Positions 49,116-62,551 of a stretch of 64,000 bases of DNA are shown one piece after another. Location: contig NC_086360.1 of NCBI RefSeq assembly GCF_036324505.1, positions 11,032,793-11,096,792 of the forward strand, in the 5' to 3' direction. The notes under the pieces are model-generated. The model was not told the origin of the DNA. It searched no databases and saw nothing but the letters and a program-made list of their open reading frames with translations. Positions within the stretch are counted from its first letter, which is position 1; the number at the start of each line of letters is the position of its first letter. Source of the stretch: Eleginops maclovinus. Its lineage: Eukaryota > Chordata > Actinopteri > Perciformes > Eleginopidae. The translations under genes and the position numbers were made by a program.

Positions 49116-50852
49116 CAGGCATAACTAATTAGTAAAAAAAATATGATCAAATGTTCATCGATCGATGGCACTCGAAAATGTTTTACTAATCGCATGTGGA
49201 TTTCCAAGGATCTCACTGAGAGGAAATATAGCCAAAATGTGTGTGTTATTCTAACAAGACACATTTAGGAAGCCATAATTGGAAACTCTACTGAAAAGGG
49301 CAGGCCTTTTATTAAAATATATTTCGCAGGTGATTGGATAAACCATCATTCAATCAAATTCTTACCAAGGCCAGTCTGAAGAGGATCAAAAACATAATTC
49401 ACATGAAGAAAAGTCCTCAGGGCCGTTTGCTCTTTTTGAAATGAAGAATTACTCTTTAGATTGAACTGATGTTATTGCAGCATCCAACAAACCCCTTAGG
49501 AGCGGCCATTGTTTTTTTGAATACTTCTTCTCTTGAGTATCCATTTTATTGAACAAAGGATGTACTCAGACCTGTCCTCAGACTTGTCATCATCAGAAAA
49601 AGTTTGTCTGCAAAACTGAAAATAGATTAAGTTTAGTGGTGACAATGGTGCCATCTCACAAACACAGGTTCTGAATCAATAACAGAGCTGTCATTAACCG
49701 GGGATTTGCTAAGCCTTTAATATGTTTATGTCAGCTGCACAATTATTAGCCTCAGCAAAGTTATTAGATGTCCATGAAAATATCCAGCTCTGGGAGACAC
49801 TGACTAAAACACTCCCATGTGATGATTCTTTAGCCCCCTTTAATATCTTAGATGGAGATGAAATCGATCCATAATCCCCGTTCGGAGTGCTGAGGTGAGG
49901 ATCTTCCCACAGTGAGACCACGATGTGTTATATAAAGCAGATTAATATCGCTGCCGTATTCAGACTTACAATAATGATTTCTCCACCTCATTAACAAGAC
50001 ACTCTAAATGTGTTTGGTTGCAACCGTGGTTTGTATGTAGCTCTGCCTACAGAGATGCTTGTGAGTGACTGCAGGCGAGAATGAAGGTGAAATGTGTGTG
50101 TGTGTGCGTCTGTGGGTGTGTGTGTTTGTGTGTGTCAGACATTAATGCATGTAGCTGTCTGGGCACAAAGTCCGTAGATTTAATGTCAAACACATACTAA
50201 TAAAATAAGTGTGGTGGAAAACCAACACAAATCAATCGTCGGCAAGTTAATGGTAAATTCACCACATGAAAATCTTCACGCAAAAACCAAAATACTTGCT
50301 AAATTTAATTCCATACCTCAGTGAGTTATATGTTGTGTTTTTGCATGCTGGTTCAAGCTGAAGCAAGCATGTGAAAATCATATTTCTTATTGGTGCTGTG
50401 GCATCTCCACTCCAATTTATATGCACTTCCTGTTCAGCTCAGTATGTGACTAACTGTGGATACAAACTAACATACACACTGACAGGCAGGGAAAAACACT
50501 TACACATGGATTCAAACATATCAGTCACATCAGTTTGGGTTTGAAGAGATTTCTAGCTTTACTTGAGGGAACTGTGAGGTATTATGAGGGGCTGTTTATA
50601 ATAACTGAAAATATATCTAAATGAAACATTCTGTAACGACTCTGGTCTACTAACGACTTTAACCTTGAGTATAGGCCTGAACAAATCACTACCAGGAGAC
50701 TAGAGATAAAGAATATGAGACTAAAGCAGAATAGGAAATAACCAGGATGTGTATAATGAACCAGCCTGGGTGGGTGGAAGACACACACTCAGTCTTATAT
50801 GTGGGAATGTTGCTGTGTATCTACACAGCACCATGAGCAAATGTGAAGTCTG

Positions 50853-50962
<110 letters not shown>

Positions 50963-51739
50963 AGTCAGTTGGTCAATATCAGTGGAGTCAGCCTTATCCC
51001 TGTGTAATCCAGCTACCCTGATAAAGGTGTTCTCCTATGTGTGTGTATGCATGTGAAAGTGTGTACACATACATGCACTAAGGCAACACACTTTATCCCT
51101 GTGTAATCCACTGACCCTGATAAACAGAAAAAGGCGATATCTCAAAAAGGTTTGTGTGTGTTATGAATTCTCTAATTAATTCATGTTTCCCTTCCACTTA
51201 CATCTCCCTGTGAATGTGATTGCAATCAAGGACACAGATCGATTTTGAACAAACCGTGGGAAAAATCAACGTGATTCTGAACTGCACTTTAACAATTCAC
51301 ACATACAACGGCCACAGGGCAATTATATTTGTAAGATGCGAAGGTCATCTTGAACGTCAAGACGGCCCATTTTTACATCTCTACTCAGGATTCCTTGTGC
51401 TCTGGAACGTTTTATGTTGAATGGGTAAAGAAAACGTATTCCTTTTAAATGGTGTTGGATGTTACATCCCGCCATGCTGGGAATGCACTTATATTTGAAG
51501 AAACAAGTAGATTCAATATTGGTTAAGAAAATGATTTTACATCCTCTAACAGACAATTGTTAATCCATTAACCTCAAATATTTACAATTACAAATTTGTT
51601 TCAATTCAGATCATTGTTGCAGAAAATTGTTCCTCTCTGTTCTGGCTTCCTATAGTGTATGTATTTGTGTATGTATATTTTTATCCCTCATGTGTTGTTG
51701 GCTACAATAGCTCATTAGCAGTTAGCTGGCAAAATTACA

Positions 51740-52010
51740 ATACATTCAAAATTCTGCTGCCTGTCTGTTCACCCACTCCCGCACCAGAGATCAGATCACA
51801 CCAGTACTTCAAAACCTCCATTGGTGCTCCATTCATTAATGAATCTTGTTCACATTTCTCCTCCTCATCTACAAAGCCCCCAATTAACCTAACCACCCAC
51901 CTCACTGACCACCTGCACCGTCACACTTCTACCTGCTACGACAAATCTGCTGACACTTACCTCCTCACCCCTCTCACCCAATCCAGCCACCTTGCCCTCC
52001 CTCTGAAACT
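51740..52010 (+). mobile_element. LINE reverse-transcriptase C-terminal remnant (L2/Rex1-like)
   Basis: Broken frames read like the region after the RT domain of fish L2/Rex1 elements: FKILLPVCS, EIRSHQYFKTSIGAP and LLIYKAPN-like pieces (compare the usual RDHITPVLxxLHWLPV and YKAL). Degenerate, with several frame changes. Confidence 0.5.
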
Positions 52011-52741
52011 AACTCCCCCAACACCTCAGACATTCCCTTACATTATTGTTATACAACATAGCAAATGTTCAGTCATATTTTGGACTGTGAATTACTTTTG
52101 GGTAACTTTTGTTCACAAAACTATAGCTCTCTCCAGGGAGCTGTAGTTCTTCCATTGTGAAGTAACTGGCAGTTTCGTCTTCAACGCTGCCTTCTCTACT
52201 TCCTCACCACTCCGGTTTGTGTCTCCTCCCTTGCCCTCCAGCTGTCTGTCTGTTTCCGTCTGTACCCCTTGGATGGATCCAGCTGTATCCGTGTCAATCA
52301 AATGTTAAATCCTAGAAGTCATTGATCTGATTTTGACAAAACTGAAAGGGCACCATATTCCTGTTTAAAATTCCAGGTGCAAAACATACTCAAACAGATG
52401 GTGAGGTGGATAGACACAGTTGGCCACATCAACGTTATGTGATGATTGTTCAGTACTGTACAAACCTAACACACAGATCAGTGGAAATATTGTGTTATTG
52501 TTTGGCTGGTGAACTCGCCAAAAAAGTATCCCACTTGTTAACTATTTTTCACAGAGCTAATCCCAAAAATGTGAGAAATAACTAGATGACTACCTCCTCC
52601 AACACATTTGAACCACACAGTCTCTAACTTTACACTCACACTGAGATTCTGCTGTCACTTAAGAGAGCCAAGATTTTTCAGGGAGTTAAACTGACGCACT
52701 TGGAAAGTCAATGATGTCTTCAGGAGCCAAGGAAAAGAGGC

Positions 52742-52746
52742 ACACA

Positions 52747-52818
<72 letters not shown>
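52742..52818. repeat. (CA)n microsatellite
   Basis: CA array with a CATACA break near its start. Confidence 0.95.
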
Positions 52819-52821
<3 letters not shown>

Positions 52822-55800
52822 TAGCTTGACACTCAAAGAAGACAAATCAAGCTGTGAAAGTGAGATAGTGAGCGTCAGTTGTCTCGACAAAGCAGGGAGC
52901 CACCTACAGCTGAACAATCCCACAGAAAAAGACTGACAAGATTGACGGCTGGAATTGGACCAAAATCAAAATGTTCATGGCATTCAGCCCGTATGGCTTA
53001 TATTTATGACTTCAAATATGATTCATGTCTTTCTAATTTCTCTACCTTTCCTTTACTTTCTTGGTCTTTTGTTCGTCTTCTTGTTTCTCAGCTGCTCCAT
53101 ATTGCTTCACCTGTCTCCAACTGATTATTGGGCTTTCTTTCTGTCTTACATTGCTTTTCATCCTCTTTCTTCCATGTCCCTGGCTCCCGTCGTCTCTCTC
53201 TGCCAAAGTTTGCTAAAAGCAGACAGGAAAATGGAGATGGAGAATTGATCTGCATTAGATAGTGCTTTTTCTGTTGTATATAATTGTTTTACCAGCAAAG
53301 AGACACAATATTATCTGCAGAATTTAAAGTGCAGAATTGTGGCTAAAACAAAGTTTGCTTTAAAACAAAGTAGAATGCTTTTAAAATTCTTTAATATTGG
53401 ATTTTTTGGAATGCCAATTCTAAACGACAAAAGAGTACCAAGTAAATGTGGCAGTCAAGGTTGTATTTTTCTATACATTGATAGTTTTGGATACATCGGT
53501 GAACCACTATTCAAACAAATTACTAAAGATGCTTTAAACTGGTTAAAGTCGGTCTGATTCCTGTTGTTCTTGATATCTCTGAAATTGAAATGTGACCTAT
53601 TTTATATCCAAGCATTACGTTTTTCTCCACAGAAAACCACTGTTGTGGAACTAAAAGTGACAAAGGATAAAAATCTCAGAGAAATACTTCTAACATTCAT
53701 CTAAAATAACAAAAATTATGCAAGTTTCCCAACTTGTCACATCTTAAGAGAGTTGAATAGAAACTTGTGAAAACTGCAGAGAAGCATCAGGGGAAAATGA
53801 TACTTTAGACAGCGTTGCTAGAGAGCCCTTATGGGGATATGTTGATGTTTTGCACTTAAGTTAAAAATCTTTTCTCTGCCATTGACACGGGAGACAGTGA
53901 GAAGATGTTATTGTTCAGTTGCTCTTAAAAAAGAAGACATTTTTTAGTGTTGAAAATGAATTGAATTGTGTATGTAATTGTGTACCACCATTTGTTTGCC
54001 TTAAATTAGTTTAGTTTTTTTTAATTCATATTCCAAAAATGTATATCTTAGTTGAGCCCCTTGCCACCCAGAGTTTGTCCTCCCCTCTGCTGTCACGTCC
54101 CGAGGTTAAAGGGTATTGATTTGTCTCATGTCACAGAAATGTTGCATACATCGCGCTGATCCATCATGACAGCCAGACACACTCCATAAATATTTGGCAT
54201 TTTCCCCCTACATTCTTTTCATCGTTATCTTCCTCTCCGGTTGTCTTTTTAGCCTTTTTATGTTCCCTTATATTTTACATTAATCTGAACCAATGGATGT
54301 GGCGGTGACAGAAGTGACAGGTGAAGAGGGTTAGACCACATCGTATGTGAAATGTGACCCCTTCATTGCAGCTCCATGTAGATCTCTCTCTTTAAAACAC
54401 ATTACACTAAACACTCTGTTAAATTAAACCATGTGTGGGAGCTCGGCTTTTGAACAGTGTTGGGTTGGAGACCTTATGAAAGCCTTACAAAGGCCGACAT
54501 TAGAAACAAAAGAAATGCCAATTCATGAACCCAGAGTTACAAATGTACTTTACATTTGTCATTAACCAACTCTGGCAACCAGGAATTTAGACTTTTCAAG
54601 TCATACCTGTTATAATTTAAGACCTTAAAATCCACTGGGACCATTTCAGTCCAGCTCTGCACTAATATCAAAAAAGAAAATAATAATAAAATACATAAAA
54701 CACTTGGATGTAAATTTCATTTGTGGAAAATATAACTTGAATAAGACTAATATTATTACACTTTGCACAATGGGACACTGATCCAAGTTGCTATAGGATG
54801 GAGCAAGCTATGTTAGCAAACCTTCAGCAGCTCAGTTATTAAACCTGGAAAATTGCAGTTGCATCAGGCAACTTTCATGTTTGTTTCAGATAAACACATT
54901 GTTTTCAAACAAGGACTCTGTATAAAGTTTCCCAGATAATATCTGTCAAATTAAGCCGTAAACTCATCTATAATGTTTTATAAAGTATAATTGCCATTCC
55001 AGAGGACACAAAAACATTGTTTCCCTCTGCGGCGATAGAGGAATCTAAAAAAAGGACCGCAGCAATTTGCACATCTGCTCAACACAATTTGGTCCACTCT
55101 ACCCAGGCACTAGTCTCTGTAGAGATTCTTTTCCATTTACATGCTTTTCATGTCAAACCCAATTGAATGACCACATAAAACACATTTAAAATGCATTTGT
55201 TTAAGGGGGGATATGAAAGAATTGCTGTTAGAGATACAGGAGTTGGTGAAAGAGGGAGTTAGTCTCAAACAAGTTGTTGACAGTGAATACGAAATTAAAG
55301 CCACTGTCAGTGTGTTCCTCTGAGGATCAAATTGAAAAGGGAACACAAAGCAGATTGCTTGTTTAAGCCAGTTTATTTTGATGACTGAATATCCACCAAA
55401 CAATTACTGTGTATTGCTTCTATCGCTATCTCTCTCTGGAATTACTCCCTCTGCTTTTTGTTTCGAATAAATTACACACCATACATAATCAGGCACACAT
55501 GATGATTGCATATATTCAAACATTATTTGTATTAGTGACAATAGAGTAGGCCTAAAATTAAGACAATTTCCAAAGAGCAATAACACATGAGCTTTAATGT
55601 AGCCATAGAGTTTATTTTCTATGAACATTTGAAGTACATATCTAGAGAAGTGCTGAAACATGTTACATTGTTGAACCTTAACCTTCCATATTTCAAAAGT
55701 ATATTATAAAATGTGAGATTATAAAGTAAAGCCATAGCAGCACAGACATGCATTGAGCTGAATGCTAACATGCTCACATAGCAATGTTAAGCTTTTGATT

Positions 55801-56529
55801 TGTAGCAGATAATGTTCCCAATGATTGCAAGCTAACATTGGCAAGTAGAAAGGAAGACAAAGGACACAATTCTTATGTTGATAAGATAGCAATACTTCTA
55901 GATATTTCACTAAAACTACACCTTGCGCAAGATTTGTCAAAAAATGCAGCTAGCTACATTAACTAATTTGTATGCCATTTTGCACGGGCAAAGTCATTTG
56001 TGATGTGGCACCAGTAATTGATAGCAAAGGAAACCCCACCCACCCAGTGCTCCCTCCGATTCAACATGCAATAAGTATTCCTTCCTTCCAATTATAGACC
56101 CCACCTGGAGTTCATTCAGATTAAAGTTTGTAGAATAAATAAAGCTCTCTCGTTCTCCTCTACTCCCTAAGGTGATCCTGTTCCCTTCGACCAGACTAAA
56201 ACACAGGCATCTTTCAGTTCCTGAGATTAAAAAATGTCAGCGCGTGGGTGACAAGCTTCATTTTCCCTCCAAGATTGCTCTTCCACATTGATCTTCTACA
56301 TTCCAGTCAGCATGATGGCTCCTCAGAAGAAGCCTCAGCCTTTCAGGAGAAAGTCTCTTAGGGATCCAATTTAAATTTAACAAGTCTCCTAGTGGGGCAA
56401 CAGGGAGGGGTTGGGCTGCGTTGAAAACCTGTCACCTGGGGATAAATGGGAACATGGAATATAGGTTACAATAACAATAACACAGTCCACACTTCTGGGG
56501 AGGTAGGAAGAACTGAATCATTGGAGCTT
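52819..56529. other. intergenic DNA, no gene seen
   Basis: AT-rich, without recognised repeats apart from low-complexity sequence. A 72-codon frame at 53339-53557 has no family resemblance I can name and no splice or promoter support. Confidence 0.5.
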
Positions 56530-57032
56530 GAAGTCCGGAGCTAGTTCTGAGGTCTTTACACTGGCTTCCCTTCTGTCAAAGAATTGATTTCAAAGTTCTG
56601 CTGCTGGTTTATAAAGCATTGAATGGTCCAAATACATTTCTGATCTCCTGCTACATTATGAAACATCCAGAACTCTCAGGTGTTCTGGGACGGGTCAGCT
56701 TTCTGTCCCCAGACTTAGAACTAAATATGGAGAAGCAGCGTTCAGTTATTATGCTCCAAATATCTGGAACAAACCCCCAGAACGCTGCAGGTCCGCTGCA
56801 ACTCTTACTACTTTTAAATCCAGGCTGAAAACATTTATTTTTGCCGCTGCTTTTAATCTAACTCTACCTGTTGGGTTTATTTCATTATCTTTGCTCTTAA
56901 ATGACTGTTTTTAAATGCCTTTGTATAATGTGTTTATACTGCACTATTTTTTTTAACGCTCTTAATGTCTTTCATGTTTGTAAAGCACTTTGAATTGCCT
57001 TGTGTTGAAAGGTGCTATATAAATAAATAAGC
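56530..57032 (+). mobile_element. 5'-truncated L2-type LINE
   Basis: The plus-strand frame reads LHWLPFCQRIDFKVLLLVYK then ALNGPNTFLIS, the recognised tail of L2-clade reverse transcriptases. It continues through RLKTFLFAAAFN-like sequence into a UTR with TGTAAAGCACTTTGAATTGC and the terminal ATAAATAAATAA. Frame breaks (for example after ISCYIMK) show it is dead. Confidence 0.75.
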
Positions 57033-59106
57033 TTGCCTTGAAGTGAGAGTTAGTAATTTCACAATGAATTCATGATTCAACTTATTTTCTAAGATCTTCT
57101 TAACCATCAGGAGCATTATATGTTTGTTTGAGAACCCAAGGAAATTTGATTCATTTTGAGAAAAACAAACATTTCTTTTCTCAGTTGAGAGAATATTTCA
57201 GATTTCTAAAATTAGCTACAACTTCTAAAAGGGCAAATACTTAATGAGTTACACAGCAGTGATTATCAGACATTTTAGGAAACGTGCTTAAGTTATTGCT
57301 TCATTGCAGAGAAAGCCTCTCTGGGGAACTGCAAGGCACTTACCATTCATGTTCATTTGATTGTTATTATTTGTGAATTTGGTAAACACTTCAGCCTTTC
57401 ATTTTGACAACATTCCTACATTCAACCCACGGTGCAACCCTCCCCTTACTTTTCTTCTGAAAACTGGCAGGATGTTTGAATGACAAAAGGTAGGAATAAA
57501 TGAAATACTGGCACACCAGAGTGTGAAACATTTTATGCTGAGGAGCTGGACTCCTACTAAGATTCACTTTTTCTATTTTAATATTTTCCTCAGTGATACA
57601 TTTTCAACTTTGGTTGACTGGCAGGTGTGAGCGTTCACACTTATAAAGGTTACAGGGAGTCTGAAATCTGCCAAGTTTATTTTCTGAAGTAGATGTCTGT
57701 CAAAATGACTGGCTTATACACTCTCACACACACAGACACACACAAAACCACATTTAGAGAGGCAAACACACTGCTCTGTTATTCCAGCCTGTCATTTGTT
57801 TATTCTTCACCCTAAAGCAGAAGTGTACGCTGAGGTGGTCAAGACATCACAAGCTGCTACGTGTTGCAAACATTCTACTTAGTGATGTTACATTATTGCC
57901 TGCTGATGGTATTGAAACCTAAAATTAAAGCTATACACCACAGAGAAACAAGCAATGTAAGGATATAAACTAACATTCTTGTTTAAAGAAAAGGTTGATA
58001 TACTTTTGCTAACTACTTTTGAGTTTGTAGTTTTTGTGTCAGAACTCAGACATTAATACTTCAGTAGATCTGTTAAAAGCACATAAATGTTGACTCATTA
58101 CATCTTACATAAATGCTGCGTCCACAATGCATGGGTTAAAGGGCCTCACAGTGTATCCTGGAAAAACAATGTGGATACATGGTGTAAATCTGCAGAATTA
58201 TGGAACACCAGTTTGTTTGTTTGAGCTGTTGCTCTCAGAGTGGCTATACGTTATTGGGTAGCCGACAGTTTTCAACCAGGAAATATATCCTGCTGACAAC
58301 AAGTTAGTACACCACTGACAATTCGTTCAATTATTCCCCCGAAAATCGGAACATCGCTAAGGTGCGAATGAAATGAGTTCACATCCATCGATGGCACCAA
58401 CAACTTCCACAATAGATCTAAACAATGACCATTATCCAGGTGTTAGGTAAAAGAACAAAAGATCTACTGTAGAAAGACACAAAATACTATCAACATATTA
58501 TGTGACACCACTAGAAGACCTTACCTGCATACATACTACAGAGAGGAAGAGTAAATCTGCCATCTTTCACCAGATTGCATCATTAACTGTCACATAGATT
58601 ATACATTAGTAAGTGCAAAGTATAGTTATGATAGCCGTCTCTGCAAGAGAGAGCCTACACATCTTTGAGACTTTTAAAAGATACCATGCAGGATTTTCTC
58701 TTAAAGATATAGTTCTGTTTACTTTTGTATTTTTTACTAAAAAGCTTTGTGTGTATTTTTCCCGTCAAACAAAACAGGGACCTGGCCATTGAAATATCGG
58801 CCCACAGCGCTAAATGTGGGGCAAACTCCACAGGATACCCTGAACAGGAAAATGCATTTAGTCCTAACAGTGAATAGGACATAAAAGATGCAGAATTTTA
58901 GTTTGTTTTAAAATGTCAAGAACCATAAAAAAAACACAAAGTCCAGTAGTAATGCTACCACTGGGACAGCATTAAACACTACATATTTCCAAATATATCA
59001 ATTGCTTCTCTGACATATATATCTCAGAGTTAAACACAAATCGAATTCTCGTTCAGGTTTTTTCTTTTTGCAACGGGAAATGGAACCAAAGCGTTATTTT
59101 GTTTTT
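57033..59106. other. intergenic DNA just beyond the aacs 3' end, nothing recognised
   Basis: AT-rich single-copy-looking sequence with a short CA patch near 57720-57745. Confidence 0.5.
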
Positions 59107-60367
59107 TTTATTGTTCACTGATGATGCTCAGAAGTGACACGAGGGACCTTAAACAGCTCATCTATAACAGAATTAACTAGCCTTCAGGCATTTACGGGAT
59201 TAGGACCTTTTAAATAACTCAACCAGGGCAGTGACCTTCAGTTTAAAATTCAGTTATTTGTACTTTGTATTAATAATTGAACGAACACTTTAGAAAAGGT
59301 TTGGGATATTTAATGTATGTTTGTTATCCCTAGGGGTTAAAAAAAACAAAAAACTGAATCTTACAACTGAAAATTCGAATACCTGCCCAACAAACAAACA
59401 ACCAAATCACTTTGCAAAGTACAAAGCAGAATCAGGCTGTATTGAAGCAGGGAACACATTTCTCATAGAGTTATGAACAACAATGAAAGAACAATTAGAG
59501 GCTTTTATGGTGTGAACCTTCGCTCACTTTCAGAACATACTTGACGAACTGACTTGTTGATATATTCCTGTCAATGGTTACAAAGTCAAACTATTGTTTT
59601 AGGATTTGAACATGTAACATTTATGTTTGGAAATGTTCAGTAGGTTAAATCTAATCTAAAATCTCCTGACATAAATCGGACACTCATTTGGTTAACAGTA
59701 ACTTCAAATGCATAATTATAATGTTATAACATCATTTCACATTCTGAAAAATATATACCCATATATATACATTCAATAAAGCACTACACACCACGTAACA
59801 ATGATATGGTTAGATGTTAATCCCAGGTGTTTGTGTGAGACTTTATCTGCACACTTCCATGGATTTTAAGTGTAGGACCCAGTCAGAACCGAACAGACTG
59901 GGGTTATAGCAGGTGACACAGGGAGATATGGCTCCTCACTGGCTCATAGCAGCTAAATTACACTTCTCCGTTATGGTGGTTTCAGAGCATAAGCTTATTC
60001 ACAAGTACCGCTGTGCACATCATACTACATCAGGCCTCCAACATTCTCCTGCACAGCATGGTAGACTAAGAGCAGCTGCCGAACCACTTGATTAAAAGCT
60101 TGCCAATGGAGCAGTACGACTCTTCTTTCTGATACCACATACTTATTTACATATTTGTATCAAGTTTAGATTTTTTGACATACACATGTAATCTTTTTGT
60201 TATGCCCTGTACAAAGATCAAGGTACCGTCCTTTCCAAACACTCCCTTTGATGCACATTGTATATCTCCCTGCATTTGTAAATAGGAATTAAGGTTATTG
60301 AAAAATGGTTAATGTCAGGTGGTTTTCTTTTGCAGGGTCTCTCTCCAGCTCAGTGGAGCCTCATTTT
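59107..60367 (-). other. aacs: probable aacs 3' UTR with candidate poly(A) signals
   Basis: Downstream of the aacs stop on the minus strand there is no coding signal. The first hexamers I find are ATTAAA at 59309-59314 and AATAAA at 59107-59112 (read on the minus strand), giving a 3' UTR of about 1.05-1.3 kb. The real cleavage site cannot be fixed from sequence alone. Confidence 0.35.
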
Positions 60368-60505
60368 CTAAAAGTGTTGCAGTTCAGGAATGTTCTTGAA
60401 GAGATCCAGTGAATCCGGGTTGGAGAAAGCTCCTCTTTGAGCCACCTCCCGGCCAGCTATCACCTGCTTCACGGCCACCTCCACTTTCTTGCCGCTGATG
60501 GTGTA
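60368..60505 (-). CDS. aacs: aacs terminal coding exon with catalytic Lys and stop
   Basis: This exon has 45 codons plus TAG. It begins [18 protein letters not shown] after CTGCAG, carries the A10-type GKK lysine expected to catalyse adenylate formation, and ends [10 protein letters not shown]. It is separated from the previous exon by a 119-bp intron. The C-terminus is about as long as in mammals, so the protein end is intact. Confidence 0.95.
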   Translation of the reverse strand, partial: YTISGKKVEVAVKQVIAGREVAQRGAFSNPDSLDLFKNIPELQHF

Positions 60506-62485
60506 CTGCAGAGGGGTGAAGAGAGAAACATGGCTGTTATTCAAGCCGGAACTGACATTTACAGTTGTGACAGGACCATTTGACAGGTTCTCTGGTATCT
60601 GATTGATATTCATGTTTCTCTTACAGGAATGTCTCTGGTCTCCAGCATCAGAGCGGGGACGTGTCGGGCAGACAGAGCTTTCCTAATGGCTCCTTTAATC
60701 TTCCCCACCAACTCCGGGCAGAAGGGTTTACCAGGTGCCATCTTTAAGAACAAAATAACTCGCTCTTCTCCGTCATTATTGTACTGAGGGACGCACAGAC
60801 TGTCTGTCACCTCCTCGAACGCTTCCACTGCAGAGCGGAGAGGGAAGGAAAGGGCAGAGTAGAGGACACAGAGAAGAAGATGAGAGACGAGAAGAGGAGG
60901 TGAGAGGTAAAGAGAGTGATCGGGAGAAAAGATGCAGGGTTTGAGGACAGAGGCACGAACAAACAGCAACAACTTCCAAACTTAGCAGAGCATGAATAAA
61001 TTGTGCCTTCAAACAAATGATGAAGATACTTAAAAAGTTGGATAAAAATATATTTGTTTTCTGGGCCTTGTGACTCAGTTCAAATGTCTTTTCGGCCTTT
61101 CTTACACCCACATCCTGCACCTACTTCTATAATGTTAAAGACTCACCAATGTTGTAGATTTCTGAGCTGCCAAATCGGACTCCGTTGGGGTTCAGTGTAC
61201 CGTCACTGCAGAAAAAACACAACTTCAATATCCAAAAAATCTAAGTCTAAAATAAAAATAATGTTCGATAGCTCTCCCCAGAGTTAAACAGGTAAGGACT
61301 GACCTTCTGCCCAGCATGACGATGCCTCCTGTCTTTGGGTTGATTTTACAGTAGTCTCCATGGGCCCACACCCCTAGGGAAAAAGAAAGTGGTGATATAA
61401 ATCTATTAAAAGCACATTAAACTAAAATGTTTCAAATGTTTAAATGCATTATATCCCATGAGTCTTTCCTATTTCTGGGTTCTTTGTATATGTATACTGT
61501 CCTTTTCTTTGTAGTAAGATGTTTTTGTACTAACCAGGGTATGAAGAAAAGTACGCTTTGTGGTATTTGCTCCTGTTCTCGTCATTCCAGAAGTGTGTTG
61601 GCTGGCAGGGGATTGGTTTCAAGCAGACAAGTTCCCCACTCTCTCCCCACACAGGCTTACCTGTCCACACACACAGATTTCACAAGCAGAAACAATAAAG
61701 TTAGAGGCTTACAGATACACACACCTACACTTGGACACACATCAATGAACACACATATAAATCATTCTCAGATAAAAGAAAAAGAAACAGCTGGTAATGT
61801 ATCCCCCGCTAAGAGAAACTGATCACACAGACCACAGCTCCTCCCCCAGGATGGTGTTATAGGCTTACAGGCCGACTAAAATAATCCCAAACTCTTCCTA
61901 CAAAACTGCATTTAAATTATCCCTCCATCCACTCTCCTTTGAGGTGGTGGAGACGTGCCAGTACAGCCTGCAGCGGGAGCAAAATCAATGAGAAAAACAT
62001 AAAGGGCTTTGAAAACTCCCAGCAAGATAACAATCTCTCCTTTTTCGCATGGACCATAATGAAAAAAAGTATTTCTTTTAAGTTTGAACCTATATTTACG
62101 CAGGGAAAGTTCACTAATTACTCTTGCAATTTCAGCAATGGCTAGCTTCAAATTCATGCCAATTCATACATGTACACTGACATATGGACGCAACCAAGTA
62201 TAACTACAGCCTTATTCTGTAAGCTTCAAAGCAGTTCCAGAAGCAGATGGGAAATTTGCTCAAGGGCATCCCAGCAGTTTTGTGAACGGCTTCTGATTAC
62301 ATTTCATCATAAATATTCTTTTTAATTCCTTCTAGGACTCAAAGCTACTTTACACCAACTCAATGTGATCCCTAGAATGTTGCCAATATAGATAGCTCAA
62401 TAAACCCTCTTGATACACTTCTGGTTGAATAGAGCGAAAAGCAAGGGCTTTACATTTCTAAGCAAATCTGCCACTCTGGAAATGA

Positions 62486-62551
<66 letters not shown>

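Noticed and set aside
51655..52146. 163-codon plus-strand ORF
   Set aside because: It runs through a degenerate LINE remnant. The similarity shifts between frames, so it is not a host gene.
53339..53557. 72-codon plus-strand ORF with mixed composition
   Set aside because: The composition is protein-like but I recognise no family, and no promoter, splice site or neighbouring exon supports it.
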